A DNA stretch of 39,570 nucleotides from Sphingopyxis sp. 2PD. GTDB taxonomy: Bacteria; Pseudomonadota; Alphaproteobacteria; Sphingomonadales; Sphingomonadaceae. The notes beneath the pieces were generated by a model. The model searched no databases. It saw only the letters and a list, made by a program, of their open reading frames with translations, and was not told the origin of the DNA. The DNA is taken from NCBI RefSeq assembly GCF_005503695.1, contig NZ_SCMU01000029.1, forward strand, positions 1 through 39,570, given 5' to 3'. Below are positions 33,521 through 39,570 of the stretch, in pieces. The translations under genes were made by a program, and so were the position numbers. Each line of letters opens with the position of its first letter. Within the stretch, counting starts at the first letter, position 1.

Positions 33521-33820
33521 ATGAGCGAAACCCGGCTCACCCTGATGGAAGCGATCGCGCGCAAGCGCGTCGTGACCGCACAATATAACGGCCAGCAAAT
33601 GAAGCTGGCGCCGCACCAGATGTTCGAACGCCGCGGCGACCTGTTCGTCAGCGCGCTCAACCTCGACAAGAATTGGCGGTCCGACGACGAACGGCGGCTC
33701 GGCCATTTCAAACTCGACGGACTGGTTGCCCCGGCGATCATCGACGCCGAATTCGACCCCCTCCCCTCGTTCGAAGCCGCCGCGCCGCAAAGCGACGACA
33801 CGTTGCTCCTCGCGATCTGA
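33521..33820 (+). CDS. small WYL-domain-like protein
   Basis: This 99-residue protein begins with L-M-E-A-I-A-R-K-R-V-V-T-A-Q-Y-N-G and continues L-A-P-H-Q-M-F-E-R-R-G-D-L-F-V-S-A-L, then F-K-L-D-G-L. That alternation of a helix, a Y-x-G turn, a L-x-P strand, and an R-x-F-K-L-D-type end resembles a WYL ligand-binding domain without the usual helix-turn-helix. It is an independent gene, divergent from glcB. A short hairpin follows its stop. Function unknown; a ligand-sensing or regulatory role is a guess from the domain. Confidence 0.65.
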   Translation: MSETRLTLMEAIARKRVVTAQYNGQQMKLAPHQMFERRGDLFVSALNLDKNWRSDDERRLGHFKLDGLVAPAIIDAEFDPLPSFEAAAPQSDDTLLLAI

Positions 33821-33829
33821 GCGCGGGGC

Positions 33830-33848
33830 CCACGCCAAATTGGCGTGG
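33830..33848 (+). terminator. hairpin after the WYL-like gene
   Basis: CCACGCC (33830-33836) pairs with GGCGTGG (33842-33848) around an AAATT loop, ten bases after the stop at 33820. It has no T-run, so it is a weak or factor-dependent terminator at best. Confidence 0.4.
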
Positions 33849-33910
33849 ATTGCCGATTGAGCACACCGTGGCTATGGGGTCGCCGAACGCCAGCCATCGG
33901 ATGAACGATC

Positions 33911-35137
33911 ATGAAGAACATTTGTCCCCGCACTGTTTTTGCATGGATTCTTGTTTCGCTCGCGATCGCATTTCCATCGCTCACTGGGGCGCAGGAAGCC
34001 AAGAGCAGGCTCGTGATTCTGGGCGTCGACCATGCCGCCCAACTCGTTGCCGAGCGGGACCAGCCCGGCATTTACCCCGCCTATTTCGATCTTCTCAAGC
34101 CTGCGGCGATTTGCATCGAAAGACCGCCGGAGCAGGCGTCTCGTCAGGATTTTTATGAATTCACCTATGAGGTTCAGGGGATCATCCTGCCCTATGCGAC
34201 CGACCGGGGCATCGAATTATGTCCGATCGACTGGATGCCCCCAATCGACGACCAGCTATTGGGCTTTGGCATCGATCTCGACACCCCGCTTGAAATACGG
34301 CGCCCGCAAGGATTTCAGGGTTTCCTGACGTTTCCCGATGCCAAAATGTTGGATTGGGACTTTTTCGCCGCCGAAAAGCCCGAAACCTTGGCTCCCGCGA
34401 AAAAATGGGCGGCGGAGCCCGCGCCGCGCGCCGATCGCGACCTGCCACGCCGCCTCTATCTTTATCGCACTTACATGCAGGCGCAGCGGATTCGCGCCAT
34501 TGCGCACAAGAGGCGCGGCCAAACCGTTCTTGTCGTTGTCGGCCATTTCCACAAACCCGATATCGAAGCGATCCTGCAGCATGATCCCGCGATCGAACTG
34601 GTACCCGCCACCAGCGTTGGTCGGCCGACCGACGCAGCGGTGCGCGCTGCAACCACCGCGGAACATCGCGGCGCGATCCTCGCGTTCAACCTGCTCGGAA
34701 TGCAGGCGGCGACGGGCAACGTGAACTGGGGTTGGATCGAGCGCGTACTCACCGATTTTGCCGGAGCAACAACTTCACCCGAAGCGAAGCTGTTCCAGAC
34801 GCGGTACGCAGTGCTGACAGGAAAACTGTCGCTTGCCGATGCCGTGCGGCGTTACGAGTTGATCGCCAACGACGCTGCGGCAGCGGTGCCTTTTACCTGG
34901 AATGGCGTCAAGGATCGGTCGCGGATCGATTCGTTCTTCGACCCCTTTGGCAATCTCGATGTGCGGCAACGCGCCCGCGTCGAATTGGCGCGGACGCTGT
35001 TTGCGCAGGGTCAGGCACGCCGGGCAGAGCAGGCACTCGCGCCCCTCACCACCGATCTGTCACCGCGAAAGGCGCTACAGCTTCACGGCTATGCTCGGCT
35101 GCTGCAGCCGTCGCCGAAGTCCGAAAAGGCTCCCTGA
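33911..35137 (+). CDS. secreted TraB/EreA-superfamily-like protein
   Basis: This 408-residue protein has a signal peptide (about 1-27, ending L-T-G-A-Q). It resembles the EreA/ChaN/TraB metallohydrolase-like superfamily: an early I-L-G-V-D-H (His41) with A-I-C-I-E-R-P-P-E (Glu70, Glu74), and a distal V-V-V-G-H-F-H-K-P-D-I (His212, His214). The C-terminal 150 residues are helical and may be TPR-like. A homologue as part of a defined pathway is not known to me. Codon use looks more AT-rich than the flanks in the first 200 bases. The assignment to the superfamily is tentative. Confidence 0.6.
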   Translation: MKNICPRTVFAWILVSLAIAFPSLTGAQEAKSRLVILGVDHAAQLVAERDQPGIYPAYFDLLKPAAICIERPPEQASRQDFYEFTYEVQGIILPYATDRGIELCPIDWMPPIDDQLLGFGIDLDTPLEIRRPQGFQGFLTFPDAKMLDWDFFAAEKPETLAPAKKWAAEPAPRADRDLPRRLYLYRTYMQAQRIRAIAHKRRGQTVLVVVGHFHKPDIEAILQHDPAIELVPATSVGRPTDAAVRAATTAEHRGAILAFNLLGMQAATGNVNWGWIERVLTDFAGATTSPEAKLFQTRYAVLTGKLSLADAVRRYELIANDAAAAVPFTWNGVKDRSRIDSFFDPFGNLDVRQRARVELARTLFAQGQARRAEQALAPLTTDLSPRKALQLHGYARLLQPSPKSEKAP

Positions 35138-35201
35138 CGCGCATTGCGTCACGCAATCTCGGGGGTCGCCAAACGACTCCACTCGCGGCTATAGCCGCAG
35201 C

Positions 35202-36413
35202 ATGACTTCCATCTCGGCCACCGAAACCGCGACGATCGAGCGCGCCGCCGATGCGCCGATGCTGGCGCAGGTCGAACGCTGGGCCGCCATCAACAGCGGG
35301 ACCGGCAACCTTGTGGGCCTGAAAAGTGTCGCGGGCCAGCTCGCCGACGCCTTTGCATCGCTGCCCGGCGACATCCGCCTGATCACCCCCGACCCGATCG
35401 AAAGCGTCGACGCCGCGGGGCAGATCAGGACGACGCAGCGCGGCGACCATCTGCACCTGCGCGTGCGGCCCGAAGCGCCGGTCCAGCTCCTCTTCACCGG
35501 CCATATGGACACGGTGTTCGCAGTCGATCACCCCTTCCAGTCGCTGCAATGGCGCGAGCCCGGTGTCCTCAACGGCCCCGGCACCGCCGACATGAAGGCG
35601 GGGATTTCGGTGATCCTGGCCGCACTCACCGCGCTCCAAGCCTCGCCGCTCGCGAACCGCGTCGGCTATGACGTGATGATCAACAGCGACGAGGAAACCG
35701 GCAGCCACGCGTCCGCGGCGCTGATCGCCGAACTGGCGAAGGGCAAGACCGCGGCATTGACCTATGAACCCGCGCTGCCCGACGGCACGCTCGCGGGCGC
35801 GCGGCCGGGCAGCGGCAATTTCTCGGTCATCGTCCACGGCCTGTCGGCGCATGCGGGGCGCAATCCCGACGACGGTCGCAACGCGCTGCTCGCCGCTGCC
35901 GACCTCGCGCTGCGGCTCTCGGCGCTGAAATCGCCCGATCTCAAGGTCAATCCCGCAAAGATCGACGGCGGCGGCCCGAACAATGTCGTCCCCGATCAGG
36001 CGATCCTGCGCGTCAACCTGAGGCCTTCGACGCCGGAGGTGATGATCGAGGCCGAAGCCGCGCTGCGCGCTGCCGTCGCCGCGGTGTCGCGCGAGCATGA
36101 CGTCCATTGCCACATCCACGGCAATTTCAACCGTCCACCCAAGCCGCTCGACGCCGCGGCGACGCGATTGTTCGAACTGGTCCGCGATTGCGGCACGGCG
36201 CTTGGCTTGCCACCGATCCGCTGGAACGCGACGGGCGGCGTGTGCGACGGCAATAATATCGCGGCGTGCGGCATTCCCGTGGTCGATACCATGGGGCCGC
36301 GCGGCGGCGCGATCCATTCATCCGATGAGTTTCTGATCGTCGACAGCCTTGCCGAACGCGCGCAGCTGTCGGCGCTCGCCATAACCAGAATAGCGGAACG
36401 GGGGACTGTGTGA
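35202..36413 (+). CDS. M20-family amidohydrolase in the arginine cluster
   Basis: This 403-residue M20 metallopeptidase-like hydrolase has metal ligands in T-G-H-M-D-T-V (His101, Asp103), G-P-G-T-A-D-M-K-A-G (Asp130), S-D-E-E-T-G-S (Glu164, Glu165), and a C-terminal G-A-I-H-S-S-D-E. It is related to ArgE/carboxypeptidase G2. It should cleave an N-acyl or peptide bond. Its stop overlaps the GTG of astA, so it probably acts in the same arginine-catabolic pathway. The ATG at 35202 fits the family start; the frame stays open to 34902 inside the previous gene. Confidence 0.9.
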   Translation: MTSISATETATIERAADAPMLAQVERWAAINSGTGNLVGLKSVAGQLADAFASLPGDIRLITPDPIESVDAAGQIRTTQRGDHLHLRVRPEAPVQLLFTGHMDTVFAVDHPFQSLQWREPGVLNGPGTADMKAGISVILAALTALQASPLANRVGYDVMINSDEETGSHASAALIAELAKGKTAALTYEPALPDGTLAGARPGSGNFSVIVHGLSAHAGRNPDDGRNALLAAADLALRLSALKSPDLKVNPAKIDGGGPNNVVPDQAILRVNLRPSTPEVMIEAEAALRAAVAAVSREHDVHCHIHGNFNRPPKPLDAAATRLFELVRDCGTALGLPPIRWNATGGVCDGNNIAACGIPVVDTMGPRGGAIHSSDEFLIVDSLAERAQLSALAITRIAERGTV

Positions 36414-37411
36414 ATTATGTGATCCGGGCGGCCAAACCGGGCGACCTGCAAAGCATTTACGAGATGGCGAAGCTGACCGGCGGCGGTTTCACCAATCTGC
36501 CCCCCGACAAAAAGGCGCTGCGCGCCAAGCTCGAGCGCGCCGAGGCCAGTTTCGCGTCCGAAAAGGAATATCCCGCCGACGAGCTTTACCTGATGATGCT
36601 CGAGGATCTAGACAGCGGCGAGGTGCGCGGTACCTGCCAGATTTTCGGTCAGGTCGGCCAGCGCTGGCCCTTTTACTCGTACCGTATCGGCACCGACAGC
36701 AAGCATAGCGAACAATTGGGACGCACCTTTCACGCGCAGGTGCTGATGCTCAGCAACGATCTCAATGGCGCATCCGAGGTGGGCGGGCTGTTCCTGCACC
36801 CCGCCGCGCGCGCGGGCGGGCTCGGGCTGCTCCTCGCACGCTCGCGCTATCTGTTCATCGCGCGTCACCGCGCGCGTTTTGGCGACCGTATCCTCGCCGA
36901 GCTGCGCGGGGTGATCGACGAAGCCGGCGGATCGCCCTTCTGGGACGGCGTTGCGGGCAAGTTCTTCGGGATGAATTTCCAGGAAGCCGACCAGTTCAAC
37001 GCCGTCCATGGCAACCAGTTCATCGCCGACCTGATGCCCAAGCATCCGGTCTATATCGCGATGCTCGGCGAACATGCGCGGAGCGTGATCGGCGTCCCCC
37101 ACCCCACCGGCCGCGCCGCGATGCGGATGCTGGAAAATGAAGGCTTTGCGTTCGAAAATTATGTCGACATCTTTGACGGCGGCCCGACGATGACCGCGCG
37201 CACCGACCAGGTGGCGAGCATCCGCGACGCGAAGCATGTCGAGGTCACCGGCATTGGCGAGGGCGGCGAGGACGCGCTGATTGCGACCGGTCGTCTCGCC
37301 GATTTTCGTTGCTGTTTCGGCAAGGTGGGTACGGACGGGTCGATCGACGCGGGCGCGGCGCGCATCCTGCGCGTCGGCAAGGGCGATCAGATCAGCTGGA
37401 TCGGACGCTGA
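36410..37411 (+). CDS. astA: arginine N-succinyltransferase
   Basis: This 333-residue AstA protein transfers succinyl from succinyl-CoA to L-arginine, the first step of the AST pathway. The start M-N-Y-V-I-R-A-A-K-P-G-D-L, then A-K-L-T-G-G-G-F-T-N-L-P, and E-V-G-G-L-F-L-H-P near 123 match the family. The GTG start overlaps the M20 hydrolase stop. astB follows after a three-base gap. AstD, AstC and AstE are not in the window. Length is close to the E. coli protein. Confidence 0.95.
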   Translation: MNYVIRAAKPGDLQSIYEMAKLTGGGFTNLPPDKKALRAKLERAEASFASEKEYPADELYLMMLEDLDSGEVRGTCQIFGQVGQRWPFYSYRIGTDSKHSEQLGRTFHAQVLMLSNDLNGASEVGGLFLHPAARAGGLGLLLARSRYLFIARHRARFGDRILAELRGVIDEAGGSPFWDGVAGKFFGMNFQEADQFNAVHGNQFIADLMPKHPVYIAMLGEHARSVIGVPHPTGRAAMRMLENEGFAFENYVDIFDGGPTMTARTDQVASIRDAKHVEVTGIGEGGEDALIATGRLADFRCCFGKVGTDGSIDAGAARILRVGKGDQISWIGR

Positions 37412-37414
37412 CCG

Positions 37415-38662
37415 ATGCTGACCGAAATCAATTTCGACGGGATCATCGGCCCCAGCCACAATTATGCGGGGCTCAGCCGCGGCAACATCGCTTCGGCGTC
37501 GAACGCGGGTGACGTGTCGCAGCCGCGCGCAGCGGCGTTGCAGGGCATCGACAAGATGCGCCACAATCTGGCGCTCGGCCTGCCGCAGGGCTTTTTCATG
37601 CCGCTCGATCGCCCCGACACACGCTGGCTGGAAACGCTAGGCACGACCGAAGAAGGCGCCGAGGCCCACCTTCGCGCGCAGGCCTGGTCGGCGTCGTCGA
37701 TGTGGGCGGCGAATGCCGCGACCGTCTCGCCCGCCCCCGACAGCGCCGACGGCAAATGCCATCTGACCGTCGCCAACCTCGTCACCATGCCGCACCGCAG
37801 CCACGAATGGCCGGGGACGCTGGCGCAGCTGCGGCTGGCCTTCGCGAACCCGGCCTTTGCGGTCCACGCGCCGATCCCTGCGCCCTTTGGCGACGAGGGC
37901 GCGGCAAACCATATGCGGCTGTGCAGCGGGCACGACGCCGCGGGCGTCGAAATCTTCGTCTATGGGTTGAGCGGCGGCCGCTTTCCCGCGCGCCAGCATC
38001 TCGACGCATCGAAAGCGATCGCGCGTCACCATCGGCTCGATCCCGCGCGCACGCTGTTCATTCGCCAGTCGGACACCGCGATCCAGGGCGGCGCCTTTCA
38101 CAACGACGTTGTCGCGGTGGCGAACGAGCATGTGCTGTTCACCCACGAAACCGCGTTCGAGGATCGCGAGGCCGCGCACGCCGAAATTCGCGCCGCCTTT
38201 CCCGCCGTCGAGATCGTCGAAGTGCCGACCAGCGCGGTGACGCTGCCCGACGCGATCAAATCCTATCTGTTCAACGCCCAGCTCGTCAGCCTGCCCGAAG
38301 GCGGCATGGGGCTGGTGCTGCCGACCGAGGCGCAGGATACACCCGCGGTGTGGACGTGGCTGGAGGCGCATGTCGCGGGGAATGGCCCGATCCGCAAACT
38401 GCTGCCGGTCAACGTCCGCCAGTCGATGGCGAACGGCGGCGGCCCCGCTTGCCTGCGGCTGCGCATCGTCGCCGACCCTGCGACGGTCGATCCGCGCTTT
38501 ATCGCCGACGCGGCGAAGCTCGACCGGATCGCCGCGGTGGTCGCGAAGCATTGGCCCGAAGCGATCGCGCCGGGCGACCTGGCGTCCGCAACGCTGGCGG
38601 GCGAGGTTCGCAAGGCGCGCGCCGCGCTGCTCGAAGCGCTCGACCTCAGCATATTGGCCTGA
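37415..38662 (+). CDS. astB: N-succinylarginine dihydrolase
   Basis: This 415-residue enzyme converts N2-succinylarginine to succinylornithine, CO2 and ammonia. It has the family start E-I-N-F-D-G-I-I-G-P-S-H-N-Y-A-G-L-S, the catalytic histidine in A-F-H-N-D-V-V near residue 229, and the catalytic cysteine in N-G-G-G-P-A-C-L-R-L-R near 347. It belongs to the guanidino-modifying superfamily. It starts three bases after astA and ends nine bases before the next ATG. It is slightly shorter than the E. coli enzyme. Confidence 0.96.
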   Translation: MLTEINFDGIIGPSHNYAGLSRGNIASASNAGDVSQPRAAALQGIDKMRHNLALGLPQGFFMPLDRPDTRWLETLGTTEEGAEAHLRAQAWSASSMWAANAATVSPAPDSADGKCHLTVANLVTMPHRSHEWPGTLAQLRLAFANPAFAVHAPIPAPFGDEGAANHMRLCSGHDAAGVEIFVYGLSGGRFPARQHLDASKAIARHHRLDPARTLFIRQSDTAIQGGAFHNDVVAVANEHVLFTHETAFEDREAAHAEIRAAFPAVEIVEVPTSAVTLPDAIKSYLFNAQLVSLPEGGMGLVLPTEAQDTPAVWTWLEAHVAGNGPIRKLLPVNVRQSMANGGGPACLRLRIVADPATVDPRFIADAAKLDRIAAVVAKHWPEAIAPGDLASATLAGEVRKARAALLEALDLSILA

Positions 38663-38665
38663 CCT

Positions 38666-39337
38666 GTGAAAATGCGCGAACTGATCGGCACGGCGCTGGT
38701 CCCGGGCGGCGACGAACTGCGGCTGTTTCGGCGCGGCGATGATTTCATCATCGCGGTCGAGGGCAATGAGCTCATGAGCAGCCGGATGAGCGGTTCGGAA
38801 GAAGCGCTGGCGACGATGACCTGCGACCGGCTACGCAGCACCGATGGCGCACACCTGCTCATCGGCGGCTATGGCATGGGCTTTACGCTGCGCGCCGCGC
38901 TGGCGACGCTGGGGCCGGACGCAAGGATCACCGTCGCCGAACTGGTTCCCGGAATCATCGATTGGGCGCGCGGACCGATGGCCGACCTTGCCGCCGGCTG
39001 CCTCGACGATCCGCGGGTCGAGCTTGTCCTGCATGACGTCGCGACCGTGATCGGGTCGGCGACGCGCCGTTACGATGCGATCCTGCTCGACGTTGACAAT
39101 GGCCCCGACGCCCTGACGCGGGCCGCCAACGACCAGATCTACTCGTCGACCGGGTTGGCGATGGCCAGAGCGGCGCTGCGCCCCGGGGGCATATTGGCGA
39201 TATGGTCAGCGGCGCCCGATCCGCGCTTTACGCGCCGTTTGAGCGCCGCGGGCTTTGCGGTCGAAGAGGTCGGTGTGCGCGCGCGCAGCAACGGCAAGGG
39301 TCCGCGCCATATGATCTGGTTTGCACGGGCGGGTTAG
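38666..39337 (+). CDS. spermidine-synthase-like SAM-binding protein
   Basis: This 223-residue protein has the spermidine-synthase fold: L-L-I-G-G-Y-G-M-G-F-T-L near 63, I-T-V-A-E-L-V-P-G-I-I near 87, and Y-D-A-I-L-L-D-V-D-N-G near 132. It lacks the longer N-terminal domain of true spermidine synthase. GTG 38666 and ATG 38672 are both in frame; the ATG is the more likely start. It follows astB by less than ten bases and so is probably in the same operon, but its product is unknown. The best inference is a methyltransferase- or aminopropyltransferase-like enzyme of unknown substrate. Confidence 0.8.
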   Translation: MKMRELIGTALVPGGDELRLFRRGDDFIIAVEGNELMSSRMSGSEEALATMTCDRLRSTDGAHLLIGGYGMGFTLRAALATLGPDARITVAELVPGIIDWARGPMADLAAGCLDDPRVELVLHDVATVIGSATRRYDAILLDVDNGPDALTRAANDQIYSSTGLAMARAALRPGGILAIWSAAPDPRFTRRLSAAGFAVEEVGVRARSNGKGPRHMIWFARAG

Positions 39338-39387
39338 GTGTTTGCGACGCGGTGGGTGGCGAACGACTGAAGACGGACCTTGCCGAT

Positions 39388-39570
39388 CCTCCCCCACCGG
39401 GGGAGGGGGACCACCCGAAGGGTGGTGGAGGGGTACCGGCGGTTTACGCAGCGCTGGGCTGGAAGCGCCAAACTTTCGTGGACCATAGCAGTGGAGCACC
39501 GGTTCGGCGGCAAAGTAGACCGACGGTGCCCCTCCACCAGCTTCGCTGGTCCCCCTCCCCGTTCCGGGGA
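39388..39570. repeat. composite palindrome, type E, cut by window end
   Basis: The left arm 39388-39437 contains CCTCCCCC against GGGGGAGG, then ACCACCC against GGGTGGT. A degenerate complement starts at 39525 (GGTGCCCCTCCACCAG) and runs off the window at 39570. The 87-base spacer has no gene. It is like the nested element at 31037-31177 and follows the last plus-strand gene. Confidence 0.85.

Overview
The window is GC-rich alphaproteobacterial chromosome, most likely from the order Sphingomonadales and probably close to Sphingopyxis. That placement is my inference. It rests on the infA-maf-RNase-yacG-tRNA-Phe order, on a complete exosortase A (XrtA) exopolysaccharide locus of the kind found in sphingomonads, and on several families of long palindromic intergenic repeats. 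No database search was possible; family names come from recognised motifs and gene order.

Layout. (1) 1-2301: the edge of an IS3-type insertion sequence, tRNA-Phe, then a minus-strand housekeeping run read infA > maf > short RNase E/G > yacG. (2) 2374-4421: a two-gene minus-strand unit, a FemAB/GNAT-like acyltransferase followed by a JmjC/cupin-like protein. (3) 4655-17496: a ten-gene minus-strand operon read from 17.5 kb down: outer-membrane export lipoprotein, chain-length determinant, tyrosine autokinase, outer-membrane beta-barrel, AAA ATPase, polysaccharide deacetylase, FemAB protein, glycosyltransferase, exosortase A fused to EpsI, and an asparagine-synthase-like amidotransferase. Many genes overlap by 1-4 bases, so translation is probably coupled. 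(4) 17670-20428: a PLP-dependent decarboxylase and an AMP-forming acyl ligase, also minus strand. (5) 20464-23309: a divergent plus-strand operon with a FemAB/GNAT-like transferase, an acyl carrier protein and two alpha/beta hydrolases. (6) 23392-31212: single genes (trxB, a methyltransferase, a secreted caspase-like protein, trhO, a GMC oxidoreductase, a repeat-rich secreted protein) separated by palindromic repeats. (7) 31213-33306 malate synthase G; 33521-35137 two poorly characterised genes. (8) 35202-39337: a plus-strand arginine-catabolism cluster (M20 hydrolase, astA, astB, spermidine-synthase-like protein).

How it works together. Regions 3-5 form one XrtA-associated system. The region 3 genes build, size, export and edit a surface polysaccharide and carry the exosortase that would process PEP-CTERM proteins. 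Regions 4-5 look like a small-molecule pathway: an adenylating ligase, a carrier protein, a fold-III PLP decarboxylase, a FemAB-type transferase and two hydrolases. With the amidotransferase at the end of region 3 this resembles, by analogy with butirosin side-chain synthesis, assembly of a decarboxylated amino-acyl group on a carrier protein. The product is unknown, and I consider this the most interesting undescribed chemistry in the window. No PEP-CTERM substrate, PrsK/PrsR regulators, initiating sugar transferase, Wzx or Wzy is visible here, so the system must use genes outside the window.
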